This document shows positions 17,643 through 29,007 of a DNA stretch of 64,000 nucleotides, piece after piece. A program made the translations under genes and the position numbers. The stretch is from NCBI GenBank assembly GCA_023807065.1, contig JAJJLU010000337.1:1-64000 (forward strand), in the 5' to 3' direction. Numbering within the stretch: the stretch's first letter is position 1; each line of letters starts with the position of its first letter. The DNA is from Isotricha intestinalis (lineage: Eukaryota; Ciliophora; Litostomatea; Vestibuliferida; Isotrichidae). The notes beneath the pieces are model-generated. The model had not been told where the DNA came from, made no database searches, and was given only the letters and a program-made list of their open reading frames with translations.

Positions 17643-19430
17643 TCACTCAATATATATATTGCTTCTACAAACTGGACATTCTCTTTTAACATTTAACCAA
17701 TTATCTATGCATTCTGAATGAAATAAATGATTACAAGAAGAAAGAAAATATGGTTTATTATTATAATTTATTTTTCTTTTTGAAAAATAAAAAGGTTTCC
17801 AAAAAAATCCATAATCATCCCAATAATCATTTCCTTTATTTTTTTTATCTAATATATTAAAATCATTTAATACTGTACTCAAACTTTCATTAAGTTTATC
17901 AACATTTATATCTTTCAAACAAATCACACATTCAATAATATTTTCTTTATTATTTCTTTTTGAAATTAATTCATTTAAATCTTTTTCATCTAAATATTTT
18001 CCTTCTTTAGTATTTTTAAATAGAGGTAAAAACCATCTTGTTCCAAAAATTTTTTGTGAATACATTAATAATATCATTAATATCATTATTATAGAAGACT
18101 TAATGACTACTTTATAATTAGGTGAAATTAAATAAAAATTATTTTGATATCCTCTAAAATAACAAGGAATAAATAATCTATTTACACTTAAAAAGAATAT
18201 ATAAAAAGAAGGAGCAAAAGAGTTTATATTATATACTGAATTATATATTATTTGAGGCATCCAAGTCATTAAAACACATAACATAATATATTTTGGGTTA
18301 AATATTAATTCATTTATTCTAAATAAAGCTGAGAATGAAATAAAATATATTGTTAATTGAATAAATGGTAATTTTTTTTTGAAATTATCACTAATTCTAC
18401 TATTATTTATTATTTTCAAATATCTATCTCTCCATATTAAATGTAATAATCTAAAATCACATAATATAATATTCAGAAAAAAAGATAATGCAATCATTAA
18501 AAATTGAAATAAATATAAAAAATTTTCAACAGAAATTTTTATATGAATAACAAAACCAAAAATATTCCAAATTAAATTATATAATAAAGTCGTTAATGAA
18601 AAAGTATCTCTATAAATTTCAGGTGAACTTTTAAATAAATGAATTAACCAAAAAGAACTTAATAAAGAAAAAATACATAATATAATAACAATAAAACAAT
18701 AAGTATTTACAATTTTATATTCTGCATATTCTTTTGGTTTTCCAACTTCAAAATAAATATCTAAATTATTGCATTCTAAAGAATAAATTCTTCCATAAAT
18801 TTTAGTAATATTTTTAATAGTAATATTTAAAGAAGTTTTACAAGAACGAATTCTTTTATATAAATCAAATACCATTCCTATATTATTACTAGATCTAAAA
18901 TCTCCTATAATATTAAAAGTAAAATTATTTATAATTTTTAAAGATAAATTATAAATTTCTTGATTTGAATAAATTAAATTCCAATTATCAACATAATTAC
19001 CTTCAATTGCTCTTGATTTAAATGATACTAAATTATTACTTAATGAAATATCCATAAAAAATAAACCTGAAAATGAATTTCCGATATATGTTAAATTTGA
19101 ATTCCATTTCCCTTCATATCCTATTTTTGATGTGTTTATCAATAGTTCTTTCATAAATTTTTCTTCTTCATTTAATTCAATTTTTTGTTTTTTTTTATTT
19201 GATAATAATCTTAAAGTTTCATTATTTAAATTCGGTTGAACTAAATTGTTTTCATTCTTTTCAAATTTAAAATTTAAAGGTTGATTCAATAATAATAAAT
19301 ATAGAAAAATAAATACAAAAGGAATTATACCATAAGATTTATATTTATAAGATTCATTTTCGGAGTTAAATAAATTTAAATTTATATGAAAATCTATAAA
19401 AGAAGTTTCTTCATTTAATTCTCTATTCAT
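17643..19430 (-). CDS. Multi-pass membrane RING-H2 E3 ligase, TUL1/FLY (Dsc1)-like
   Basis: A 595-residue protein ending in TGA. One hydrophobic segment lies near residues 35-50 (GIIPFVFIFLYLLLL), followed by a lumenal region (~90-230) with many N-glycosylation-type sites. Then come about six or seven membrane spans (~235-470). The cytosolic C-terminus carries a RING-H2: CVICLKDI, a long insert, then SSCNHLFHSECIDNWLNVKR and ECPVCRSN. This order and the long insert between the second and third zinc ligands match yeast Tul1, fission yeast Dsc1 and plant FLY proteins, which ubiquitinate membrane proteins in the Golgi and endosomes. Specific sub-family assignment is by layout only. All eight zinc ligands are present. 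Confidence 0.82.
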   Translation of the reverse strand: MNRELNEETSFIDFHINLNLFNSENESYKYKSYGIIPFVFIFLYLLLLNQPLNFKFEKNENNLVQPNLNNETLRLLSNKKKQKIELNEEEKFMKELLINTSKIGYEGKWNSNLTYIGNSFSGLFFMDISLSNNLVSFKSRAIEGNYVDNWNLIYSNQEIYNLSLKIINNFTFNIIGDFRSSNNIGMVFDLYKRIRSCKTSLNITIKNITKIYGRIYSLECNNLDIYFEVGKPKEYAEYKIVNTYCFIVIILCIFSLLSSFWLIHLFKSSPEIYRDTFSLTTLLYNLIWNIFGFVIHIKISVENFLYLFQFLMIALSFFLNIILCDFRLLHLIWRDRYLKIINNSRISDNFKKKLPFIQLTIYFISFSALFRINELIFNPKYIMLCVLMTWMPQIIYNSVYNINSFAPSFYIFFLSVNRLFIPCYFRGYQNNFYLISPNYKVVIKSSIIMILMILLMYSQKIFGTRWFLPLFKNTKEGKYLDEKDLNELISKRNNKENIIECVICLKDINVDKLNESLSTVLNDFNILDKKNKGNDYWDDYGFFWKPFYFSKRKINYNNKPYFLSSCNHLFHSECIDNWLNVKRECPVCRSNIYIE

Positions 19431-19594
19431 TTTTATTTTCTTATTAATTACCTAATTTATAATCAAATATATTTAAATATAAATTGGTTTAAAAAATTTT
19501 AAAGTTTCAATAATATATTATTAACTTTAATTTATAAAATAAATAAAATTGAAAATCCATTTTTCAATAAAAAAAAATTAAAATATAAAATAAA

Positions 19595-21868
19595 ATGTCA
19601 AAGAGATTTTCAAATCAAAAATTTATATCACAAATAAAACAAAATTCAAAAATATCAAACGAATTATATGAAGTATCTCAATTACAAGAAATATTTCATT
19701 TATATTCAAATAATGATAAATATTTAACAAATAAACAATATTCTCAATTTTTATCTGATGCGCAATTAATAGATAACGATCTTCTTTCAATTAAATATTC
19801 AAATGTTCTTTTTTATTCTTTTACAAAAGCAAAAAATAATTTAAATTTTCAATCTTTTTGTGATTTAATTATTAAATTAACTGAATTAAAATTTCAAGAA
19901 GAATTTATGATTAATCAAGCAACATCTCTTTCAAAATTTATTGAAACTTATATAACTCCTTTAATTAAAATTTTAAAATCAAATCCACTTTCAAATAATA
20001 CTGGAGTTAATAATACAAATTCAACTTTACCAATGATTAATTATCAATTATTAATTTCTAAAATAGGAAATAGATTAAATAAAGAAATTTTTGAAGGAAA
20101 TTATCTTTTATTTGCAAAAGTATATTTGAAATATTTTTGTTTTGAAAAATTAAAAATTTCAAATCAACAAAAAAATCATTTATCATCAAGAGCTTTTTGC
20201 AAAGTAATGAGAGATTTTGAAATATGTCCTTATTATATTACAATAGAACAAATAAATGAAGTTTATGAAAATATAATTTTAAATAAAGATTTAGTTTTAG
20301 AAAATATGATAAAATCAATTAATACTGATATGTGTAGTAATGAAGGAATGTTTTATACTTTATATCATTTTATGGCAAGTTTCTATTTATTAGCAGTTAA
20401 TAATATTTTATTCACTAATAATGAAGAAGAAAAAAATAATTTATGGCAAATTTTTGTCAAAGGTTCTGATTCCGAAGCGTTAAATGGATTAATTAAAATT
20501 CTTTATAAATCCCAAAATTTAAAGAATATAATGCCAAATGAAATTAATCAAGCAGAAAATGAATATAATAATAATATGAATAGTAATAATAATTTAATTG
20601 ATGGTAATAATGAAATAAATAATATCAATAATGAAATTCCATTAAGTTCTCAAAGTAATTTAAAATCTTCTATATCAAGAATGAATATAGAAAAATATAA
20701 TACAAATCCAAATAAAAAAATAATTGATGATTATTCAAATCAAACAACAGAAATAAAAACTTTACCACATGAAGGAAAATTAAGAATATTAAAAGTAAAA
20801 GAAATGGCTCCTGAAATTGTAAGAAAATATTATGATACATTAACTTCAATATATAAATTTTATTCTGAATTATATTATGAAACAATATTTTCAATTTATA
20901 TGACACAAAATGGATTTATTAAATTTATTCGTGATATGGGTTTAGTAAGTAATAATTATAATCAAATTGAAAATTCAAAAGTTAATGACACAAATGTTAA
21001 TTTAACTGAAATGTATTTAAATAATAAATTAAAAGCAAATTTATTATCTTTTTCAACATTAAATTTTTATTTTTCAAAATTTTCAACAAATAGTAAAGGA
21101 ATAATACAAAAGAATAATAATAAAAGAATAGATTTTGAAAATTTTGTATATATAATATTATGTTTAGCAAATAAAATATATAATCCTCAATTTAATTCAA
21201 TTTCTTATGAAAATAAATCTTTCCCAATTGAAATTTTAACAATGAGTGAATTTCCAATAAAATATGCAAATGCATTTATTGATAATTATGTTATTCCTTT
21301 ATATACAGATATAAAAACTTTTGTAGAAGAAGAATCTTTTACTTTTGAAAATTTAAATTTATTATTTGACTCAATGAAAAATTATATTAATAAAATAATA
21401 TCTTTATTAATTAGAGTTTTAAAAGTCTATTCAGATGGAAAAGATTATATTGATTATAATCAATACTTTAAATTTTTATGTGATTTTGAAATTTTTCCAG
21501 ATTTAATTTCAAGAACAAGAATGATAAAAATATTTATTCATTTTATTGATAATTTTGATAGAGAATATGTAATAAAAGGAAATAATAAAATTCTTTTAAC
21601 TTTAGAAAGATGTGCAAAAGCTATTTTATTCATTGGAATTGGAGGAAGTGATAAAAAAAATAATAAAAGTGATTCTAATGAAGTTCTTATTAATTTAATT
21701 TATTTTTTACAAAGAATGGGACAAACTCAAGGAATTAAAAATGTTTCTTTAATTTCTGGTAATATTTCTACTCAAAGAGATTTCATTAAATATGTTGAAA
21801 ATTTAAAAAATAAAATCATTCCTTCTAATTATAATATAGAAGAAAAAAACTTTTCTGATTTAATTTAA
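19595..21868 (+). CDS. p25-alpha/TPPP-like and degenerate EF-hand repeat protein
   Basis: A 757-residue protein starting AAAATGTCA. The first ~100 residues (LTNKQYSQFLSDAQLIDNDL ... FTKAKNNLNFQSFCDLIIKL) follow the pattern of p25-alpha/TPPP domains: a helix ending in a Phe-Leu, an LID motif, and a final 'NF..F' helix. At least two more stretches have the same shape: LSSRAFCKVMRDFEICP near 190-210 and TQNGFIKFIRDMGLVS ... RIDFENFVYII near 435-530. A fourth (DYIDYNQYFKFLCDFEIFP) sits near 615-635. None has a convincing calcium-binding loop. TPPP proteins bundle microtubules, and p25-alpha proteins are found in cilia and apical complexes, so a microtubule role is inferred. A central Asn-rich linker (~310-360) is probably disordered. 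Its stop is only 19 bp from the stop of the convergent DENN gene. Confidence 0.7.
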   Translation: MSKRFSNQKFISQIKQNSKISNELYEVSQLQEIFHLYSNNDKYLTNKQYSQFLSDAQLIDNDLLSIKYSNVLFYSFTKAKNNLNFQSFCDLIIKLTELKFQEEFMINQATSLSKFIETYITPLIKILKSNPLSNNTGVNNTNSTLPMINYQLLISKIGNRLNKEIFEGNYLLFAKVYLKYFCFEKLKISNQQKNHLSSRAFCKVMRDFEICPYYITIEQINEVYENIILNKDLVLENMIKSINTDMCSNEGMFYTLYHFMASFYLLAVNNILFTNNEEEKNNLWQIFVKGSDSEALNGLIKILYKSQNLKNIMPNEINQAENEYNNNMNSNNNLIDGNNEINNINNEIPLSSQSNLKSSISRMNIEKYNTNPNKKIIDDYSNQTTEIKTLPHEGKLRILKVKEMAPEIVRKYYDTLTSIYKFYSELYYETIFSIYMTQNGFIKFIRDMGLVSNNYNQIENSKVNDTNVNLTEMYLNNKLKANLLSFSTLNFYFSKFSTNSKGIIQKNNNKRIDFENFVYIILCLANKIYNPQFNSISYENKSFPIEILTMSEFPIKYANAFIDNYVIPLYTDIKTFVEEESFTFENLNLLFDSMKNYINKIISLLIRVLKVYSDGKDYIDYNQYFKFLCDFEIFPDLISRTRMIKIFIHFIDNFDREYVIKGNNKILLTLERCAKAILFIGIGGSDKKNNKSDSNEVLINLIYFLQRMGQTQGIKNVSLISGNISTQRDFIKYVENLKNKIIPSNYNIEEKNFSDLI

Positions 21869-21887
21869 TTTTTATTTTTAATATTAT

Positions 21888-24800
21888 TTAAATTAAATTT
21901 TCTAAAATATATATATTTTTTTCTAAATTATTTTCTTCATCATAAATTTTAATTTCATTATTTAATTCTTCAATTTCTTCATTAGATAAATTATTTTTTG
22001 CTAATTGATTAATAATAACATCATTAATAAAATTATAATTTAATTTCAAATTACACATAATTATATATAAATTAATTAAAATTTTATTAGCACTTATAAT
22101 ATTATAATTATTATAATCTTCACTTTCATTACTAAGTGAATTATCTTCATACATTAAATCATCCATAAACCATTCATACCAAAAATTTTTTATTTCCCAT
22201 AATTTACAAGATTTAAAATTTTTAACATAATCTTCGTAAATATATTTTATTTTCTTTGTTCTATTTTCAAATGTAAAATAAGAAAAACATATTAAAGTCA
22301 ATAATTTCCCTGTTTTATTTTCTGTTTCTGTTAAATAATTTAATGTATAATATATTACTTTTAATAATTCATCATAACTTTTATTTGAAAGTCCTTTTTT
22401 GAAAATATTATTTTGAGTAGAACCTTGAAAAATTAAATTACAAAAATATTCTCTATTAATATCCTTTTTCATTAAATTTGTTATTTCTAAAATTTCTTTA
22501 TTTTCATTTTCAAATTCAATAGAACATATAATATTAAACCAATCTTTTATTGATTGTTTGTCTTGAATATTATTTAAATTTAAAAGATTTGATTCACTTA
22601 AAGATTTTTTTTTAATAATAAATGAATTTTGTGAAATATTAATAAAATATCTTCTATATATATCTTTTACATCATTTAAATCATAATTCTTTTTAGAATT
22701 TAATATTATATATTCTGGTAAATTTTTTTCTTCTTCTGATTTCAATGATTCTTTCTTATTTATTTCATTTTCAATATAAATTTCTATTTTTTCTCTATCT
22801 AAAGAAATAATTGGAATATTAATAAAATAAGGAGAAATTAAATTTGAAATTGAATTTAAATTTTCTGATTTTTTTGTCATACTATTTTCATAAAAAGATC
22901 TTTTAGCTAAATTATATTTCATATTTGTAAAAGATTCATTATTTTCTTTTTGATTAAATTCTTGTTGATTATTTAAAATTTGTGTTTTAGATTTCATTAT
23001 TTTTAAAGAATTTTTTTTTGATGAATTTGATCTAATTTTTTTATTATTATACATTATTATATTATCGTTTTCTTGAATATATTTTTTTGCTTTTTTATTA
23101 AAAGATGATGTATCAACTATTAAATTATCATAAATTTTACCATAAGGTTCATATAAAGGTTTTTTCTTATTTTGTATAATTTCATTTTCATTAAATAAAA
23201 ATTGATTAAAATTTTGAGTTTGAAGAATTTCTTTATAAAATTTTATATCATTTTTTTTAGATATTAAGAAATATTCACTATTAAAAACAGGATTTTCTTT
23301 TTCCCTCATAAAAGAATAAACATGAATATGACCAAACATCATAATAAAAGCAGTTAAAAAAATATCTCTAATTTTTTCTTCTACAATATAATTATTATTT
23401 ATTTTTTTAATATTCGTTAATTGCTTATTTAAAAATTTTTCAATATCTTCTGGAAATTTAGGTAATTTAAATTCTTTAATAATATCTTTTTTCCATAAGA
23501 ATTTTTTCTTAAGAATTTGTTCAACATTAATAGTAATTTCATCATTTTTAATATCAACAAAAATAATATGATTATCATTTTTTTTATTAATATAATCATT
23601 ATTAAGAGAATATTTAAATAAAAATTCATCAGTTCCCATTATAAAAGGAATAATACTTTGTAAAAATCTAACTGTAGATAAAGATAAAACAGGAACATAA
23701 ATATTAGACCAAAAAAAAGGATATATAAGATTAATAAAAGCAAAAGAAATATTACTTAATAATTGATAATCATTATCAATAAATAAAATTTTTTGTTCTA
23801 ATAAAATAAAATGATAAATTTTAATAATATTTTCAATAGATAAATGTTTTAAAATATTACAAGTAGTACAATTAATCATACTTGGTTTAAAAGGACTAAT
23901 TAATTGAATAATTGAAGTATTATAAGGAATATAAAATAATATTTTTTGATTTTTATAAGGAACTGGAATTTCATTTGTTAAATGATTAATTAAATCATTT
24001 AATTCTTTTTCATTTAATTTAATCATTGTTTTTAAACATTCATTCATTTGATTTATAAAAGGAAATCTTGAAACTAATGTTATACATTCTGGAATTAAAA
24101 TAGTTTCATTTCCTATAAATTTAGTTACAATATCTAAATTTCTTTTAAATTTTTCAATATCAAAATTTTCATCTTCATCATGTAGATTTTGAAATTTAGT
24201 ATATTCTTTTAAAGGATTAATTTTATATTTTTTATCAAATTCACTAATTTCAATTTTTCTAAAATAATGTAGAGAAACAATATAATAAATTTCACCTTTT
24301 TCATTTCTAATAACATTTAAAAATGAATTATAAGGTTTAGGATAATTATTATTATTTAAATCATTAAAGCAGATTTTAATTCCTAAAGGAAAAACTAAAT
24401 TAGCAGTTAAATTAGAAATATCAATTTGACATTTTTTATTTTTATTTTGATAATATTGAATAATATTAGGTTGAAAAGAAGATAAAATAGAACATTCAGA
24501 ATGTAAACAAGTTGAAGGATATTCTTCACTTTCAGGAATTAATTCTGTATTGTTATATGTTAATCCACTTATAAAAAAACAATGACAAAATGTATCATAT
24601 TCAATTTCTGAATAATTTAATTTTGATATATATTCACTTGAATATATGTCATTTGGATCATTTATTTTTATGTTACTTTCTAATATTTCATAATTTTTAT
24701 TTCCTGTTGAAGATTTTGAATGAAATAAATTATTTGAACTTAGTTTCTCCTTTTTTTCATATTGAGTTTCTAAAGTTGAGGCAATAAAATCATTCATTTT

Positions 24801-25435
24801 TAAATCTATATTTTTTTCTGATAAATCACTTTTATTTTTTTTATAATTATACTTTATTTTATCTTTCATATTATTATCAACAATAAATTCATTATTATTC
24901 GTATTATTATTTTCATATTTTTTATTTATATCTTCTTTATCTAACTTTGATTTATCATCATTATCTTCTTTTAAACTTGTAGTAACTTTATATATTATAT
25001 TTATAAAGCTATTATCTTTTAATGTCCAAACATCTTCTATTTCTTTTTCTTTTCTTAATTTTGATATTGTTATTTGCACTTTTGAACAAATTTTTTCTTC
25101 TTCTTCTAATTTAAAACATAAATCTATTTTATTTGTTTCTAAATCTATGTTATCACTTTATTGAAATAATATAAATTTATCTTACAATTTTATTAATTCA
25201 TTATCATAAAACATTAAAGAATCTTTTAATAATATTGAATTTGTTTTTTTTTCATCAATAACTTCTTTATCTTTATTTTTTAATTTAAATATTATTTGAA
25301 ATTTTGGTGTTTTATATTTATTTATTTTTTCTTTTGAATTTCCCAATCTTGCATTTTTAACTAAAAATAATATAAATAAAATGAAAGTATACTAATAAAA
25401 TATATAGAATTTTCTTTTTTAATATCTTCATCCAT
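21888..25435 (-). CDS. C2-like/DENN domain protein (Rab exchange factor type), three exons
   Basis: CDS is the complement of 21888-25155, 25186-25360 and 25393-25435: 1161 residues. The start MDEDIKKENSIYFI was found by removing two short introns. Residues ~15-135 (KNARLGNSKEKINKYKTPKF ... KICSKVQITISKLR) have the strand pattern of a C2 domain. uDENN follows at ~225-340. cDENN contains ITLVSRFPFINQMNECLKTM, LLEQKILFIDNDYQLLSNIS and WSNIYVPVLSLSTVRFLQSI. dDENN is IRDIFLTAFIMMFGHIHVYS. DENN proteins load GTP onto Rabs and so control vesicle traffic; which Rab is unknown. The C-terminal ~450 residues are unannotated and partly helical. An N-terminal C2 before DENN suggests membrane recruitment. 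Confidence 0.88.
25156..25185 (-). other. Predicted 30-bp intron in the DENN gene
   Basis: On the minus strand it starts GTAAGATAAA and ends CAATAAAG. It joins phase-2 exons (...ELIKF|DNIDLE...). Its length is a multiple of three, but read through it gives an immediate TAA, so retention would truncate the protein. Confidence 0.8.
25361..25392 (-). other. Predicted 32-bp intron in the DENN gene
   Basis: On the minus strand it starts GTATACTTTC and ends TTATTTTTAG. It joins exon 1 (MDEDIKKENSIYFI) to KNARLGNSKEK in phase 1. The T-rich 3' end resembles a polypyrimidine tract. Confidence 0.8.
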
Positions 25436-25492
25436 TAATTTATTTTATCATTAATCTTTTAAACTCAAAAAAAATTAAAAAAATAAAAAAAA
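25436..25492. promoter_or_regulatory. 57-bp divergent start region (DENN / SHIPPO)
   Basis: The reconstructed DENN start at 25435 leaves only 57 bp to the ATG of the SHIPPO gene. The right half is almost all A on the plus strand, like most gene leaders here. Confidence 0.4.
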
Positions 25493-27352
25493 ATGGCAAT
25501 GGTAAACTTAAGTAAACGTCCAATAAGTTGTATTACATTTAAAGAAGAAAAATCAAGATCAAATGACTCAAGTATTTTACAGACAAAAAATGATAAAAAC
25601 AAATCAGATTTTCAAAAAGAAAATGAATATAATAAAATAATAAAACAACTTAAATATCCATTTAATTCAAATACTCCAGGACATAACTTAACAGTAAATA
25701 AAAATTCAATAATAACTCCAGGACCAGGAACATATGAAAATACATTATCACTGAAAGCAAAACCTCCTTTAAATAATTTTGAAAAAAATTTATTTGTTTG
25801 TCAAAGTCCTCGTTTTCAAAAAATAAATTTATCAGAAGAAAATTTTCCAGGTCCAGGAGCATATAATATTAATAATAATAATAGTATAATAGAGGAATAT
25901 AATAAGAAAAGAAATTTAAATAAGTTACATTTTAATAATATAAATTTAAAATATTCAGTTAATTCATTAAATAATATAAGTACAATTCCAACAAAAGATC
26001 AAAAATTTGGTTATTTATATGATGAAAACGGAGATTTAATTGTTGCTGAAGATCCTAATAAATTTGATAAATTTTCAGGAAAAAAAAATGATAGTGTTGG
26101 TCCTGGAAGATATAATCCTATTTTTCATAAAGAAAATAATCAAATTGTTGATTGGGGAAGAATGAGTGAAAGAATTCTTAAAATTAATAATAATGATGAT
26201 AATTATCTAAAATCAACTAAAGATGATATATTATCTTTTCTTAATTTAAATAATGATGATAATAATTCTATTAATAGTAAAGTTGATACTGATGTTTCTT
26301 CTATTCATTTTCAAAAAAATAATTCTAAAACTAAAAAAAATAAATTGAATTATAGAGAAAAATTTTTAGAATATAGAAATAAATTATTTAAACAAAATTC
26401 AAAAATAATAAAAAAGGATAAAAAAAAAGAAGAAGATTTGCAAAAAGAAAAAGAAGATTTATATGAAGAATTAGAAAATAAAAGAAAATATCCAATAAAT
26501 TTTAATTTATTAAGATATCATTATAAACCAGAAAAATTCCAATTTTTTGGAAGTTCATCTGAAAGAAATAGTTTATCATATATTAGTCAAGATCAAATAA
26601 ATAATGTAGGTCCTTGTTATTATTTTCAAAATGAATATAAAAAAAATGATAATAAAAAATTAAATAAATGCAAATCTCAAATGAATTATAGAATAAATGA
26701 TAAAATTAAAAAAGCAGTAGAACAAAATTTATTTTATAAAAAAAATCCTTTAATTGGTCCTGGAACATATAATATAGAAAATTCAATGATAAAAAAATCT
26801 TTTAGTAATTTTCAAGGATTTTCTTGTGAAAGAAGAGAAAGAATAAATAAAAACGATGAAATAAAGAAATCATTTCCAGGTCCTGGTGCTTATTCATTGC
26901 CAGATCAATTTAATGAAAAAAATCTTAAAAATAAATTTATTCATAAATCATACTTTGTTAATTTAAATGATTCAATAAAAAAAAATATGTTAGGAGAAGA
27001 AGAACAAAAACCAGATTTTAATTATTATCAAAATGATAAATTTGTAAATAATTTACAAAATAATATTGAATCAAAAATAAATAAATATCAAAATAAAATT
27101 GCTCCTTTTTCTTCTATGGAAAAAAGATTTAAAAATGAAAAATTAATTAATTCTGTTAATTTAGGTCCTGGAAAATATGATATACCTTCTTTTATAAAAG
27201 AAAATAATAATTTAAATAAATTTCCTTTTAATTCTACTTCTGATAGAAATAATTTACTTAAATCTCAAAATTATAGTATTGGACCTGGAAGATATGATTG
27301 TGATAATTATTTTAGTTGGAATAAAAAAAGTTTTAATGTTATGTTTGTATAA
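25493..27352 (+). CDS. SHIPPO/STPGR-repeat (ODF3-like) protein
   Basis: A 619-residue protein with at least eight Pro-Gly-rich repeats of the SHIPPO type: TPGPGTYEN (~74), FPGPGAYNI, VGPGRYNPI, VGPCYYFQN, IGPGTYNIE, FPGPGAYSLP, LGPGKYDIPS and IGPGRYDCDN. They are spaced 30-150 residues apart and separated by Asn/Lys-rich linkers. Proteins with this motif (ODF3/CIMAP and relatives) sit on or inside axonemal doublet microtubules or at the cell cortex, so a ciliary structural role is likely. One repeat (GPCYY) has lost the second Gly. The Lys-rich helical block at ~285-330 is unusual within such proteins. No enzyme motif is present. Confidence 0.87.
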   Translation: MAMVNLSKRPISCITFKEEKSRSNDSSILQTKNDKNKSDFQKENEYNKIIKQLKYPFNSNTPGHNLTVNKNSIITPGPGTYENTLSLKAKPPLNNFEKNLFVCQSPRFQKINLSEENFPGPGAYNINNNNSIIEEYNKKRNLNKLHFNNINLKYSVNSLNNISTIPTKDQKFGYLYDENGDLIVAEDPNKFDKFSGKKNDSVGPGRYNPIFHKENNQIVDWGRMSERILKINNNDDNYLKSTKDDILSFLNLNNDDNNSINSKVDTDVSSIHFQKNNSKTKKNKLNYREKFLEYRNKLFKQNSKIIKKDKKKEEDLQKEKEDLYEELENKRKYPINFNLLRYHYKPEKFQFFGSSSERNSLSYISQDQINNVGPCYYFQNEYKKNDNKKLNKCKSQMNYRINDKIKKAVEQNLFYKKNPLIGPGTYNIENSMIKKSFSNFQGFSCERRERINKNDEIKKSFPGPGAYSLPDQFNEKNLKNKFIHKSYFVNLNDSIKKNMLGEEEQKPDFNYYQNDKFVNNLQNNIESKINKYQNKIAPFSSMEKRFKNEKLINSVNLGPGKYDIPSFIKENNNLNKFPFNSTSDRNNLLKSQNYSIGPGRYDCDNYFSWNKKSFNVMFV

Positions 27353-27487
27353 TTTTATAATAATATATTTCTTTTCTTTTGTTTTTTTTTTAAAAAAATA
27401 AAAAAGTTAATTTTTACAATTCAAAAAATAAAAAATAAATAAATAATTAAATTATAAATAAATTATTTGAAAAGTAAATAAAAACAC

Positions 27488-28867
27488 TCATTGTCCATTT
27501 AAAATATCATAACTATAATCAAAAGGTAAATTATTAATTTTATTTTCTTCTTCATTTAACTGTTCAACATCATATAAATTTCTTTGTAAAAGATCATAAG
27601 CTTTTCCTTCATAATCAATATTACCAGAGTAAGTTTGATTATAAATATCTCTTTTAGTATGATTAATTAATTTAGCTTTTTCAGGTAAATCAATTTCTCT
27701 ACTTCTCTTTTGAAATTCTTGAAAAATTCCATGAAGATTACTTCCTATTTTATAATCAGTATAAGGGACTTTTCTATTTGTATATAAATTTATATAATTT
27801 TCTGCATCTTTTTCACTTAAAATAAAATTGGTTCTTAATATTTCATTATATACTGTTTCTAATCTTTCATTTCTTTTCTTTTCAAAAACTTCTTTTCTCA
27901 TTAATTCTGTATTTGATAAATCTTTATTTTTTTTTTCATTTCTTTTAAATTTTCTATTATCTATTATCATTATTTTATCATCTTCTTTACCATTTATATT
28001 CAAATGTGTATCATTATTTTTCTTTTTATCTTTATTTAATCTGTTTGATATTAAAAATGCATTTTCATTATTTCTTTTTTCTTTCATTTTCTTATTTTCT
28101 TCATTTGCATCATTTAAACTTAAATTTATTTGTTTTATTTCCTTACGTAAATTTCTATTTAGTTTTTTCATTTGTTTTAAAGACATTTTATTCCATTGAA
28201 TTTCTTCTTTAATTTTATTTCTTACATTAATAATAGCATTAATATAATCATCACTTAAAATAGAGAATCTTTTTGGACGAAATCTTTTTTTTTCTTCTTC
28301 TTCTTCAATATGACTAGATTTATTTTTTTTAATATTAGTAATTGAATCTTCAACTTTAGATAAATAATTATTATCTCTAATAATATTTCTACTCGGTTCT
28401 ATTTTACAAGTTAATCTTAAATCATGATCTGAGTCTTTAAATAATATTGAAGGAGCAAATATATTATCTTTTCTTGAATAACTTAAATCATTCATATCAT
28501 ATCCTTTTATTTTATAATTTTCTTCTACTTTTTTAACATAATTATCTTTTTTATTAAATTTATCATCATTTATTGGTTTGTATTGTTGAGAAAAAACATC
28601 TGTTTCTTTTTTTATTTTTAATCTTCTTTCTTTTTCTGGTTTATATAATGTATCAAATGATATTATTTTATTTATAAAATAATTTTTTTTCGCATATTCT
28701 GTTTTATTTAATTTTAAATTTTTAGGAATGTAAACTTCGGTTTCAAATTTATGTGGAGTTAAAGCTAATTTAAATTGTTTTTTTATATTTAATGGAGTAT
28801 TTGCCATTGTTTTTTCTATTTGATGTTCTAATGATTTATTCAATCTTGGAAATATTGTTTTTGACAT
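27488..28867 (-). CDS. Hypothetical coiled-coil protein
   Basis: A 459-residue basic protein starting MSKTIFPRLNKSLEHQIEKT and ending in TGA. A Lys/Asn/Glu-rich helical stretch at ~205-290 (MSLKQMKKLNRNLRKEIKQI) has coiled-coil heptads. The C-terminal ~100 residues have short aromatic/Gly motifs (YKIGSNLHGIFQEFQKRS, SGNIDYEGKAYDLLQRNLYD) that look conserved-domain-like. I do not recognise the family. It lies tail-to-tail with the SHIPPO gene. The composition is like the axonemal and basal-body proteins common in ciliated protists, but this is weak evidence. Confidence 0.7.
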   Translation of the reverse strand: MSKTIFPRLNKSLEHQIEKTMANTPLNIKKQFKLALTPHKFETEVYIPKNLKLNKTEYAKKNYFINKIISFDTLYKPEKERRLKIKKETDVFSQQYKPINDDKFNKKDNYVKKVEENYKIKGYDMNDLSYSRKDNIFAPSILFKDSDHDLRLTCKIEPSRNIIRDNNYLSKVEDSITNIKKNKSSHIEEEEEKKRFRPKRFSILSDDYINAIINVRNKIKEEIQWNKMSLKQMKKLNRNLRKEIKQINLSLNDANEENKKMKEKRNNENAFLISNRLNKDKKKNNDTHLNINGKEDDKIMIIDNRKFKRNEKKNKDLSNTELMRKEVFEKKRNERLETVYNEILRTNFILSEKDAENYINLYTNRKVPYTDYKIGSNLHGIFQEFQKRSREIDLPEKAKLINHTKRDIYNQTYSGNIDYEGKAYDLLQRNLYDVEQLNEEENKINNLPFDYSYDILNGQ

Positions 28868-29007
28868 TTAAGTTATTATAAAATTTAATTCATTGTTTAT
28901 AATTTAATCCTTTTTATTTTTGTGAAACAAAAAAAATAAAAAAAAATAAAAAATAAAAAATTAATATTTAATAAGAAACAAATATTTAAAAATAAAATTG
29001 ATCAAAT

